From the NCBI GenBank assembly GCA_017643215.1, contig JAEPNV010000005.1, positions 248,001-312,000 of the forward strand: a stretch of DNA of 64,000 nt, read 5' to 3'. The stretch is from Roseibium sp. GTDB taxonomy: Bacteria; Pseudomonadota; Alphaproteobacteria; Rhizobiales; Stappiaceae. Positions 37,471 through 46,013 of the stretch are shown one piece after another. Every line of letters starts with the position of its first letter. The stretch's first letter is position 1. Position numbers and translations under genes: made by a program. The notes below the pieces were generated by a model, which was not told the DNA's origin, did no database searches, and worked only from the letters and a program-made list of their open reading frames with translations.

Positions 37471-37490
37471 TCCCTCGGCCCGGCGAGGGA
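37471..37490 (+). terminator. hairpin after the giant RTX gene
   Basis: TCCCTCG (37471-37477) and CGAGGGA (37484-37490) form a perfect 7-bp stem 16 bp after the stop codon. Only AAACG follows, so it is a weak candidate. Confidence 0.35.
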
Positions 37491-37519
37491 AACGAAGGCC
37501 GCCGCGCACCACTTCACTG

Positions 37520-38470
37520 AGATGATCCTTGATCCCGGCCTCATCGATCCGGACCAGGGTGCCTGGCGCAATGGCGTTGCACCCAGGCTTCTGTATGGTC
37601 GGCGCAAACTGATGCTCGAAGGGGGCAGTAGTGCCGTGACAGGCGATGACAGTGTCGCCAGGTACACGACCGTCCGGGAGATGGAGGCTCGTATCCGAGA
37701 ACTTGAGCGCCAGCTGGGCCGGAAGACACTTGAGAACGAGATCCTGAATGCGGCGCTTGAAAGAAGCCGCTCATAAGACCGACCTCGCTTCCCGGGCCGT
37801 TCAAAGCGGACGATTTGCCATGAAGGCGGAGGCAGAGACACTTGGCGTCTCCCGGTCCAGTCTGCACGAACGGGTGAAAGGGAAAACCAAGCCGTTTCAG
37901 AGCTATCCCAAAGCTCAGCACGCGGCGCCGTTGCCACGCATCAAGGCGTTGGTACTCCGATGGCCTGGAGTTCACCTGCTGGAACGGCGATGTCATCCGG
38001 CTTGCGTTGTGATCGATGCCCATGACCGGAAATCATCGCCCGGCGGGCCATCGCCAACGCCGGCATCAGCGGCTCGCACGTGCGCGACATGCTGCTGGAC
38101 GCCGTTGAGCGCCGGTTCGCCACGTGCCGGGCACCGGGCCTCATTGAGGCTCTGTCCGTCAATGGCGCGCCTACACGGCCAGGCAAACCCGCATCCTCGC
38201 ACGCCAACCCGGTCTGAAATCTGGCTTCACACCGGTGAAAAGCCCGCAATCCAACGGCATGTCAGAGGCATTCGTCAAAACCTTCAAGCGCGATTGCGTT
38301 CGCATCAATCGGCTGCCGGACGGTTAAAACGTCTTCACATCCATCGGAGACCGGATCGAAGACCACAACGAAAACCACCCGCGTTCGAGCCTTAAGTGGC
38401 GCTCGCCACGCGCGTTCATACCGGCCAAAACAGAAACCGCCCGGGTGTCCGGTGAAACGGGGCAACATCA
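37520..38470 (+). pseudogene. decayed IS3-family insertion element (orfA/orfB remnants)
   Basis: The first part encodes the C-terminal half of an IS3 orfA product (WRNGVAPRLLYGRRKLMLEG, then the leucine-zipper RIRELERQLGRKTLENEIL), ending at a stop near 37776. The orfB part overlaps it (FAMKAEAETLGVSRSSLHER) but has lost the segment before the catalytic core. SDGLEFTCWNGDVIRLA, then VIDAHDR, then NAGISGSHVRDMLLDAVE occur in different frames, and KSPQSNGMSEAFVKTFKRD keeps the DDE glutamate region. NENHPRSSLKWRSPR-like sequence ends it. Frameshifts, an internal deletion and a missing orfA N-terminus show that it is dead. Clear terminal inverted repeats were not found. Confidence 0.8.
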
Positions 38471-39003
38471 GTCATCGCGTCGCCGTTTCGGTCCGGTTTG
38501 TGGCATCCAGAGTTGGCCGGTGTTCCGAAGAGAAAAATGACTTAGCGCGCGTGCAAAGCGTGCCTAGAAACAGACCGATTTATCGGTTCGATCGCACCAT
38601 CAGGCTTTCCTGCTGGCGTAGCAACTGCTGCAAGCACAACTTAACTTTGCGGCATAAACGACTGAAATAAAGTTCGATTTTTGCAGTTGACGTATGACAC
38701 TCGATCGCCATACCGTTGAATTATGGGGGAGGAAGACAGATCATTTGGCGCAGCAGCTGCGGTGGTTCCAGCCGAACTCAGAGTTCGATACGCGCGCTCA
38801 AGACGCCCCACAAAAGAACCCCTCGCCGACGAGTGCAACATCCGAAAACCAGTCGACTCCGATTGTATGGATACGGCACCTTTTACCGGGTTCGAGTCTT
38901 GGACAAGACACGAAATAGGTATGCACGAAGGAGCGCAAAGCCGTACCTCTAGGACGCTGTCACGCCAATCTATCGGACCCCGCCTGAGCTTGGAGGTGCG
39001 CAA
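38471..39003. other. non-coding stretch before the transporter cassette
   Basis: About 530 bp without a convincing gene; short open frames here are not protein-like. TTGACG at 38687-38692 with ATACCG 17 bp later is a possible promoter for the cassette. GGAGG a few bases before 39004 is the ribosome site of the next gene. Confidence 0.45.
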
Positions 39004-40281
39004 GTGACGGCAGCATTGGGCCACCTGATAGTAAGCGGGCGTTGGGACGACAATGTCGCTGTAGTGGATATCGCCGCCGCGCTTCGACCGGAGAACGACG
39101 GAACGCCAAACGCCGTCGTCTCACGGCCAAGGGTCACCCCGGACCTCGATCTCGATGGCGACGGAAAAGCCGATGCCCGGGCGAGCGGGCAGCCAGTTGC
39201 CGTCGCTGTCGATTCAAAGGGACAGCGCGCCTATGTCGTCTGTCACTCCGGCCCCGTGGCGCCTGAAGCTGCCGCTGCGTATCAACATGGGCATCCCGGC
39301 CTCGTCACAGTTCTCGATATCACCAAAGCGCTAGATCCCGCGCATGACGACAGCCTTGATGCCGTGGTCGATTTCGTCTCGACCGGCCGGACTGGACCGG
39401 TTGGTTGTGCGCTTTCCCCGGATGAATCCGCTTTACTGGTGAACTGCGGTGAAGCCGAAGGCAGCGAAGATGGCGGGGACGAGGTGACTGCAATCGACAC
39501 CAGGGCGCTGCGCGTAAGGGCGGGGACGCCGCTGGTCTTGAATCCGGATCACCCGGCGCAAGAGCCAAGCGGACATGACAGTCCGCATGAGAGCTTCGGC
39601 CACTATCCCAATCCTACCGGTATCGTCATTTCGCCACTCGCAGGTGGAGTCGTTTTCATCGGTAATGGCGGTTTTAGCGATGTGTCCGTTCTCGACCTGG
39701 AAGCAACCCTTTCAGGGTCGCGGAACGCGGAGATCAACCGCGTCGCTGTAGAGACCGGCCCCTTCGGAATGGCGCTCAGCCCGGACGGGAAACTGGTCGC
39801 CGTGGCATCGCGTGAAAGCATGTCCCGGCCGGTCGAGGGGAATACCGTTTCGCTGATCGATGTACAGCGGGCCGCCGATGGGCGGTCAGACGCAGAAGTT
39901 GCGCGCATTCCCGTCGGTGGCGGGAGTGAAGCCGCGCCCAGCCGCCCATTCGGCGTTGCTTTTTCGGAAGATGGGAGACTGCTCGTCGCATCGTGTTTTC
40001 GCTCCAATACGATCTCGATCATCGACGTCGAGGCGGCGCTGGCAGGACAGCCCGCCGAACGTCACCGGCTCTACCCCAAGGCCCCTGGGGGCGGTCCCTC
40101 GCGGCCAAGGGGCATTGCCGTTTGTGGGAAATACGCATGTGTGATCGGCGGCGCCAAGAGCGGCCCTCGTAGCAGCCTTGTTTGGTTGGTCGATCTCGAA
40201 ACCGCTTCAATTGCCGGGACTGTTTGCGAGGTTGGGAACGAATCTTACTTCCTCGCCGCGCTCCCGCCAAAAGCAACATGA
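39004..40281 (+). CDS. YncE/lactonase-like beta-propeller protein
   Basis: This 425-residue protein is built of repeated blades with motifs such as PVAVAVDSKGQRAYVV, GCALSPDESALLVNC, FGMALSPDGKLVAVAS and FGVAFSEDGRLLVAS, each followed by a VLDI/SLIDV-type strand. This is the seven-bladed propeller of YncE and lactonase-like proteins. No signal peptide is seen, so it appears cytosolic, unlike many relatives. DLDGDGKAD (about residues 49-57) looks like an EF-hand-like calcium loop inserted in the first blade. It starts with GTG 39004 after a good GGAGG. It is 105 bp upstream of the TRAP genes on the same strand, so it may act on the imported compound. The reaction is unknown. Confidence 0.75.
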   Translation: MTAALGHLIVSGRWDDNVAVVDIAAALRPENDGTPNAVVSRPRVTPDLDLDGDGKADARASGQPVAVAVDSKGQRAYVVCHSGPVAPEAAAAYQHGHPGLVTVLDITKALDPAHDDSLDAVVDFVSTGRTGPVGCALSPDESALLVNCGEAEGSEDGGDEVTAIDTRALRVRAGTPLVLNPDHPAQEPSGHDSPHESFGHYPNPTGIVISPLAGGVVFIGNGGFSDVSVLDLEATLSGSRNAEINRVAVETGPFGMALSPDGKLVAVASRESMSRPVEGNTVSLIDVQRAADGRSDAEVARIPVGGGSEAAPSRPFGVAFSEDGRLLVASCFRSNTISIIDVEAALAGQPAERHRLYPKAPGGGPSRPRGIAVCGKYACVIGGAKSGPRSSLVWLVDLETASIAGTVCEVGNESYFLAALPPKAT

Positions 40282-40386
40282 TGCCTGGCGACCTTGGAGG
40301 AGTTGGTCGAGGGGCAGCGTGTGATCCGGTTAGAGGAAGTCACCGGAAAGACTTTCCAAAGAACGATAACTACGGGAGGAAAAGGA

Positions 40387-41379
40387 ATGTTAGGTCTGAA
40401 AAGAAGGACGGCTATCGGCGCAATGATGGCTGGAATTATGTGCGCCGGAACCGTGAGCGCGCAGGGCCTGGAACTGCGCATGTCGGTCGAAAGCACGCCG
40501 GGCGCCTCGACACAGCAGATCCTTGCGGAATTCCGTGATGCGCTTCAGGCAGAACTCGGCGACGCGGTTGCAATCGAGTATTTCGACAGCGGAACGCTCG
40601 GCGACGAGATCGTCCACATGCAGCAGGTGCGGACCGGGCAGCTTGATGTCATTCCGATTGGGTCGGATGCGGTTCAGCTTGATTCAAAATTCGCGGTCTT
40701 CGACATTCCGTTTCTGTTCAGCAGCAGAGAACAGGTTGCGGCGGTTCTCGATGGCCCGATCGGAGAGGAACTTGACGCGTCGTTTCAAGAGAATGCCGGC
40801 CTGAAGGTGCTGGGCTTCGGCGAAATCGGGTTTCGCCACATTACCAACAACGTCCGGCCGGTCACAACGCCCGCCGACCTCGAAGGTCTGAAGCTACGGA
40901 CGCCGGGTAGCGCCACCCGGATCATGTCGTTCGAGAAGCTTGGTGCAGCACCAATCAAAATGAACATTGGTGAGGTCTATCTTGCGCTTCAGCAAGGTGT
41001 GATCGACGGTCAGGAGAACCCCTTCGGAAATATCGCCAAATGGTCGTGGGACGAGGTTCAAAAGTACATCTCGCTTTCAAGACATGTCTACACGCCCGTC
41101 ACTTTGGTCATGAACCTGCGCCGCTATGAAAGCCTGACAGATCAGCAACGAGAAGCGGTGCATCGCGCGGCCCGCGTGGCGGTCGAATCCAGTCGCGCAT
41201 ATGGCGCCGAGAATGACGCATCGCTCGAAGCGGTGATCCGTGAGCGCTCCCCTAATGTGCAGTTCAACGAGATCGACTCTGCCAGCTTCCAGGCAATCGC
41301 TGCCGAAATCGGCGCAGAAATCGGTGAGATTGCAGGATCGGAATTCACCGCTCGTTTTGTCGAAGCGGCATCTCAGTAA
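40387..41379 (+). CDS. dctP: TRAP transporter solute-binding protein, DctP type
   Basis: This 330-residue periplasmic protein has a signal peptide ending at GTVSAQG. GLKLRTPGSATRIMSFEKLG carries the conserved arginine that binds the ligand's carboxylate, and GEVYLALQQGVIDGQENP is the family signature after it. It presents an organic acid to the membrane subunits encoded next. The start at 40387 has GGGAGG with AAAGG close by. The ligand is not evident; sugar acids, dicarboxylates and keto acids are typical. Confidence 0.92.
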   Translation: MLGLKRRTAIGAMMAGIMCAGTVSAQGLELRMSVESTPGASTQQILAEFRDALQAELGDAVAIEYFDSGTLGDEIVHMQQVRTGQLDVIPIGSDAVQLDSKFAVFDIPFLFSSREQVAAVLDGPIGEELDASFQENAGLKVLGFGEIGFRHITNNVRPVTTPADLEGLKLRTPGSATRIMSFEKLGAAPIKMNIGEVYLALQQGVIDGQENPFGNIAKWSWDEVQKYISLSRHVYTPVTLVMNLRRYESLTDQQREAVHRAARVAVESSRAYGAENDASLEAVIRERSPNVQFNEIDSASFQAIAAEIGAEIGEIAGSEFTARFVEAASQ

Positions 41380-41477
41380 GCCGTGGCGTCGGGGCGCGTC
41401 CTGTGATGGACGCGCCTCAATCGGTTCCAAAGAACGATCCGGTCAGTATGTATGGCCGTCCGGCAAAAGGACACCCA

Positions 41478-42065
41478 ATGACGAACACGGGAAGGGACCA
41501 AAGGCAGGAAGCCCTCGCCGAAAAAATCGACCGTTCTTCCCGAAGCCTTGAGCTGGCTGATCCCGATAAGGGGCTCGGCAAGCTGGGCAGAACCATCAAT
41601 CAGATCGTCGAGGCGATTGGCGTTTTGGCACTTTTGACGATTGTGAGTGTCGTTTTCGCAAATGCCGCAGCACGATATCTTCTGAATTTCAGTTTTACCT
41701 GGGCGGAAGAACTGGTTCAGATGACGATCCCATGGCTGGCGATGTCGGGTGTCTTTTTGTCCGTTCGACGGGGCACGATGATCAGGATCGATTACTTTTT
41801 TGAGAAGATGCCTGGGCGCCTTCGCCGTTTCGTTGCGCATACGGGGTTGATCTTCAATTGCCTGGTTCTGGCCATGATGGCTTTTGTCACGTTCGAGTTT
41901 GTCAGCATCTTCGGCGGCGACAAAACGCTGTACGTTGGGCTTCCCACCGGAGCCGCGACTTCTGCGTTGGTCTTTGGAGCCGCAGGTGCGGCAATGGCCT
42001 ATGCTGCGGCGTTTGTTTCTGCCGTATCTGACGGAGCACCAACCGGAAAAGGGGGCAAGACATGA
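41478..42065 (+). CDS. dctQ: TRAP transporter small permease, DctQ type
   Basis: This 195-residue inner-membrane protein has four membrane helices after a ~40-residue charged cytosolic leader. FSFTWAEELVQMTIPWLAM and the following SVRRGTMIRIDYFFEKMP are typical of DctQ. It forms the membrane complex with DctM. AAAGGA lies 8 bases before ATG 41478; an in-frame start at 41406 would add 24 residues. Its TGA overlaps the DctM ATG (42062-42065), so the pair is translationally coupled. Confidence 0.9.
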   Translation: MTNTGRDQRQEALAEKIDRSSRSLELADPDKGLGKLGRTINQIVEAIGVLALLTIVSVVFANAAARYLLNFSFTWAEELVQMTIPWLAMSGVFLSVRRGTMIRIDYFFEKMPGRLRRFVAHTGLIFNCLVLAMMAFVTFEFVSIFGGDKTLYVGLPTGAATSALVFGAAGAAMAYAAAFVSAVSDGAPTGKGGKT

Positions 42066-43351
42066 CCCCCCTTATCGGTGCCGGACTGGCCATTTTGATG
42101 CTCTGCGGGCTGCTGGTTTGCCGTATTCCCATGATCGTGGCGCTGATGGCCGTCGTTTTTTTCAGCAACTTTACATCGGGCGCGTGGATGATGACGCTGC
42201 CTCAGACGATGATGTCTGGCATTGGCCGGTTCGTGTTGATCGCGCTTCCGCTGTTTGTTCTGGCCGGGGGCATCATGAACGCGGGTGGCATCTCGGGCCG
42301 TCTTTTCGAGTTTGCGCGCGCGTTGGTCGGGTCACTCCGCGGCGGGCTTGCGCATGTCAACGTTGTGACCAGCATGTTCTTTGGCGGAATGATCGGCTCA
42401 TCGACTGCCGACCTTGCTGGCACGGGATCCATCGTCATTCCTGAAATGCGCAAGAACGGTTACCCGGCGGATTTCTCGGCAGCACTCACCGCATCATCTG
42501 CCGGGATTGGCCCTATGATCCCGCCCAGTTCTCCCATGATCCTCTACTCAGCAATGACCGGGGTTTCCCTTGGCGCGCTTTTCATTGCCGGTCTTATCCC
42601 AGGATTGCTTCTCGGCCTTGTCCTCATGCTCATCGTTGCATGGCTTGCAAATCGAAACGGATGGGAAGCCTATTCTGCGTTTTCGCTGGGAGAGGTCGCG
42701 CGCACCGGCCGCCGCGCAATCCTGTCATTCGGAATGCCGCTGATCATCGTGGGGGGGCTCGTCATCGGAGTGTTCACGCCGTCTGAGGCCGGCGCATTCG
42801 CAGTTGTCTATGCGCTGATACTGGCCATCTTCGTGCATCGGCTGCTGACTTTCAAAGGCCTCTACCGGGTGTTGTCCAACGCGGTGCAGCTCAGTGGTGA
42901 ACTTCTGATAATCGTCGGCTTGTCCTTCGCACTCGGGTCGGCTTTGACAAACGCGCGCGTCCCTGAATTCCTTATCGAGTTCATCGATTTCGCAACGATC
43001 GTCGACAGCATGTATTTCAGACTTCTTGTACTGCTCATTCTTGCGATCCTGGCTGGTATGATCCTCGATCCACTCATCCCTGTGCTGATGCCGATCATCC
43101 TGCCGACCCTGATATTCTATGGGGTCGATCTTGTGCACTTTGGCGTTCTGATGGTCATCGCGGTGGTCATCGGGCAGGTCACTCCGCCCTTGGCAATAGC
43201 CTTGATCATAGCTGGGAAGATTGCCGATGTTGACCAGATCCGGGTCATGAAGGCGAACGCGCCGTTCTTCTTCGGAATCGTCGGATTTCTCTTGTTGGCG
43301 ATCGGCCTTCCGGGACTGGCCACATGGCTGCCGGAATTGCTTCGAAACTGA
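42062..43351 (+). CDS. dctM: TRAP transporter large permease, DctM type
   Basis: This 429-residue protein has about 12-13 hydrophobic spans and is the sodium- or proton-driven transport subunit. ALPLFVLAGGIMNAGGISGRLFEFA, split here across a span, and the motif GIGPMIPPSSPMILYSAMTG are family hallmarks, as is FTPSEAGAFAVVYAL. The C-terminal half repeats the fold with PVLMPIILPTL and GQVTPPLA. Length is normal and no defect is seen. It overlaps dctQ by 4 bp and is followed 28 bp later by a universal stress protein gene. Confidence 0.93.
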   Translation: MTPLIGAGLAILMLCGLLVCRIPMIVALMAVVFFSNFTSGAWMMTLPQTMMSGIGRFVLIALPLFVLAGGIMNAGGISGRLFEFARALVGSLRGGLAHVNVVTSMFFGGMIGSSTADLAGTGSIVIPEMRKNGYPADFSAALTASSAGIGPMIPPSSPMILYSAMTGVSLGALFIAGLIPGLLLGLVLMLIVAWLANRNGWEAYSAFSLGEVARTGRRAILSFGMPLIIVGGLVIGVFTPSEAGAFAVVYALILAIFVHRLLTFKGLYRVLSNAVQLSGELLIIVGLSFALGSALTNARVPEFLIEFIDFATIVDSMYFRLLVLLILAILAGMILDPLIPVLMPIILPTLIFYGVDLVHFGVLMVIAVVIGQVTPPLAIALIIAGKIADVDQIRVMKANAPFFFGIVGFLLLAIGLPGLATWLPELLRN

Positions 43352-43379
43352 CCGGGCCGCAAAAAGGCAGAAGGGACGC

Positions 43380-43826
43380 GTGGATAGGCGGGCTCTTGTC
43401 GCCACCGACCGCTCCGAACTTGCCGATGCTGGCGTCGAACATCGGCTTCAGTTGGCCCAAGCAATCAAGGCAACTGTGTTCTTTGTCACCGTGACCGAAT
43501 CCTGGTCATCGCTCGGACTCGCAAGCGAAGTTGAACGGGCAAACTTGGACGCTATCAAGTCCTGTGAGGAGGCAACGGCACAGTCGGCCCAAGCCATTTT
43601 CAAGGCCGCAGGACGCAACGCCGCTGACAGGGACGTCGCATACGAGCTTCTTCACATCGCGGACCAGAGCCCAGCCGAAACCATATTGGAAGTCGCGGAG
43701 GAGCAGGATTGCGACCTTATCATAATGGCGTTGCACGGTCGGCGAGGTCTTGGACGTTTCCTGCTAGGCAGTCAGACGGGAGGGGTTTTGGCGCATACTA
43801 AAAAGCCTGTCCTCGTTCTGCGTTAA
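43380..43826 (+). CDS. universal stress protein, UspA family
   Basis: This 148-residue protein has the UspA fold. LVATDRSELADAGVEHRLQLA is close to the N-terminal signature (split here), and the ATP-binding motif GRRGLGRFLLGSQTGGVLAHT with KPVLVLR is at the C-terminus (G-2x-G-9x-G(S/T)). It may bind ATP. It begins with GTG 43380, 28 bp after dctM. UspA proteins next to TRAP transporters are known, for example TeaD with the ectoine transporter of Halomonas, and can regulate uptake. I infer such a role here. Confidence 0.87.
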   Translation: MDRRALVATDRSELADAGVEHRLQLAQAIKATVFFVTVTESWSSLGLASEVERANLDAIKSCEEATAQSAQAIFKAAGRNAADRDVAYELLHIADQSPAETILEVAEEQDCDLIIMALHGRRGLGRFLLGSQTGGVLAHTKKPVLVLR

Positions 43827-44467
43827 ACAGACAGCGAGTGCTGGCGGGAAATGAAGCCTGTTTATCGCTATGCAGATCCTTCAAGGGCACAGTCCAGAAC
43901 TGAGAGCAGAAAAGCTATCAGTTGAATCCGTGCTGTGCTCCCGCCAAATGCCCTCGATTTGAGTTAGAGTTTTCCGCGGCGATTTTCCTGGCTGGGAAGG
44001 GGCGGAATTCATAAAGGCATCGAAGTCTTCGGATGCGTAAAATGGGTTCATCGTTAAGCGCGGGGACGAAGGTGTTCCGGTGGCGGAGATTTTTTTACCA
44101 GCGGCGGAGTTTCAGCACTCTTACACAAAAAGGCAGGTAAGTAACGTTCTGAAAGTCAGGTGCTGTTTCGTTTGGCTTCACCACAGTCGCCTGAATTTGG
44201 TGAATTTCTTGCTGCTTGTCCTGACAACTTCTGACGAGACCTGGCGGCATTGGACCGGGGAGTAAGATCTTGAAAACTTGAAGCTCTGCCAGTTTCTGGC
44301 GACTCTGACGGCCTCTTTTATCCCTTTGAAATGTATGGCTCACAGTCACGATCTGTAAGGGACACATCGACACGTATAGAATGCCGTTAATTCGCACCTG
44401 GTGCTTGCAATATACTTACACGAGACTCTTACAGGAAAGTCGTATATCCATAAGTCATTGAAATATA
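43827..44467. other. AT-richer non-coding stretch next to the tRNA 3' end
   Basis: About 640 bp with no gene I can support. Short frames are open on both strands, including ~100 codons on the minus strand (44095-44397), but their translations have no family features and overlap each other. Base composition is visibly more AT-rich than the surrounding genes. It may be the scar of an inserted element beside the tRNA-Arg gene. Confidence 0.5.
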
Positions 44468-44544
44468 TGGTGACCCCGACAGGATTCGAACCTGTGACCC
44501 TCAGATTAGGAATCTGATGCTCTATCCTGCTGAGCTACGGGGCC
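44468..44544 (-). tRNA. tRNA-Arg (anticodon CCT)
   Basis: Read on the minus strand, GGCCCCG and CGGGGTC form the acceptor stem, TAGCTCAGCAGGATAGAGCA is the D arm, CAGATTCCTAATCTG is the anticodon arm with CCT, and GGTTCGAATCC is the T loop region. The CCA end is encoded (44468-44470). The 3' end faces the transporter cassette. The gene decodes AGG. Confidence 0.96.
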
Positions 44545-44860
44545 ATTTGATCGGCAATTACCATGAAACGAACCGTGTGGCGAGCCCATCGGTCCGCTCT
44601 GACGCGGATTGAATGGCGTTCAAACAAGGATCGGCAGGCAAGGATCGGCAAGAGCGGCTGACCGCCAATGCAAACTGGCACTCAGGTCATGGCCTTCGCG
44701 CCGGCGCGGTCTTGTCCTTGCCGCAATTGCTGAGTCTAGATCGTATCGGGCGACCAGTCCCGCTCGTTTACGGTCTTGGCGACGCGCCGGCCCTGCCATC
44801 GCTAAACCCAGTTTGCGGATGAGGGATTGTGATACCGCACGGCAGCAACCGCACCGGAGA
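44545..44860. other. region between tRNA-Arg and the nuclease-fold gene
   Basis: About 315 bp that should contain the tRNA promoter on the minus strand and the promoter of the next gene on the plus strand. A 12-base direct repeat CAAGGATCGGCA occurs at 44625-44636 and 44639-44650. I see no small gene. Confidence 0.4.
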
Positions 44861-45742
44861 ATGCATGTGAGGCACGTGGCCGGTCGATTCAGTGAAGGAC
44901 GGCGGCCAGGCATCCTGTGGTCCCGGACGTATCGTCTTGCCGTGCCGGCCGTGTTTCTGGCGACCTGCCTTGGCGCGGCCCATGCGGCGCACGCCTTGTC
45001 CGGGGAAGCGCCCCTTTCAGAGTGTGTTGCCGACCCGGCAGCGGAACGGATCGGTCCGCTGTCGCCGGCCAAAGACATGCCCGCCGAATTTATCGCCGAA
45101 AACGGGCAACGATATCACATGACCGATATCGCGTTCAGGCCGCACAACGCCGATAATTTGCCGGGGATGGCGGATCAGGACGTCCAATTGCATGCAATCG
45201 CCGCCGGTCCCGAGGACCGGTGGGGCCGGATACCGGCATGGATCGTGGCAACGCCCACGCACCACGATGCCGCGCTTCTTCAAGCCGTTCTTGTGCGGCA
45301 AGGCGCGGCGATGTTCGCGCCGCTCAACGCAAATTCAGCCTGCGCCAGCGCGCTTCTGGGCGCTGAAATCGAAGCCCGGTTGGCCCGACGGGGACTTTGG
45401 GACGCAACACCGCGATATGCCACCTGGCAGCCGCAGGCGCTTTCGGCGGTCGCCGGAACCTACGCGGTTGCGGCCGGGCGCGTGATATCCCTTGGAAAAA
45501 CCACGCGTACCCGGTATTTGAATTTCGGCCGGTATTGGAAGACCGACGTGACCGCCACCGTCCCGGCCGGCCAGGACGATGCCTTCACCGCGGCGCTTGC
45601 CGGACGCGGCGTGGAGTGGCCCGATCTGATCGGACAGGCCGTTGAAATTCGGGGTTTTGTCACCATCCATGACGGACCCCATATTGAATTGCGGCACCCT
45701 GCCCAATTGCGGGTGTTGAAACCGGAGGCCGCCAGACCGTGA
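44861..45742 (+). CDS. secreted thermonuclease-fold (SNase-like) protein
   Basis: This protein of about 293 residues has a signal peptide (LAVPAVFLATCLGAAHAAHA). The middle part follows the staphylococcal nuclease pattern: a DxxFRP turn, EDRWGRIPAWIVA, LLQAVLVRQGAAMF and a final helix EIEARLARRGLW. The usual PE of the active-site turn is replaced (DIAFRPHN), so nuclease activity is doubtful, while the arginine in DRWGR is kept. A C-terminal OB-like part has AVAAGRVISLGKT and YLNFGRYWKTD. GGAG is only 1 base before ATG 44861 but 7 bases before GTG 44867, which may be the true start. Confidence 0.72.
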   Translation: MHVRHVAGRFSEGRRPGILWSRTYRLAVPAVFLATCLGAAHAAHALSGEAPLSECVADPAAERIGPLSPAKDMPAEFIAENGQRYHMTDIAFRPHNADNLPGMADQDVQLHAIAAGPEDRWGRIPAWIVATPTHHDAALLQAVLVRQGAAMFAPLNANSACASALLGAEIEARLARRGLWDATPRYATWQPQALSAVAGTYAVAAGRVISLGKTTRTRYLNFGRYWKTDVTATVPAGQDDAFTAALAGRGVEWPDLIGQAVEIRGFVTIHDGPHIELRHPAQLRVLKPEAARP

Positions 45743-46013
45743 GTGGGCATTCACGACAGGTCGATTTGAGATGCGGACGCCTATCACCGGACCATGTCCG
45801 TGGATTTCGCGCGCCATGGATTGTCATCCCGGCCAAACGACGTGCGCGCCGGGATTGGGGAGCCGCTGTGTTCATGGCAGCGGTGCATTCCGAAGCTGGG
45901 GCCCGTGCCGCCCCGGTCCCGTATCTCCGCTGCGCTGCGTCCGGGAAGACAAACAAGAGGGGCATGGGGTTAGGGAGGACGAGGAGGAGAAGCTTTGTGT
46001 CCGGGAGGACGCC
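45743..46013. other. intergenic region with palindrome and purine-rich repeats
   Basis: About 270 bp before the M48 protease gene. It holds a perfect palindrome (45826-45855), a GGGGC/GCCCC hairpin near 45900, and a purine-rich stretch with the near-repeats GTCCGGGAAGAC and GTCCGGGAGGACG. Frames are open through it but do not look like protein. Confidence 0.5.
45826..45855. repeat. extragenic palindrome, ATCCCGGC type
   Basis: ATCCCGGC (45826-45833) and GCCGGGAT (45848-45855) are perfect 8-bp arms with a 14-base loop, preceded by TTGTC. It belongs to the same general class as the palindromes near 23.3 kb. Confidence 0.6.

Noticed and set aside
38887..38902. GGGTTCGAGTCTTGG, looks like a tRNA T arm and a possible att duplicate
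   Set aside because: No D or anticodon arm lies upstream, it is in the opposite orientation to tRNA-Arg, and it does not match the 3' end of that gene.
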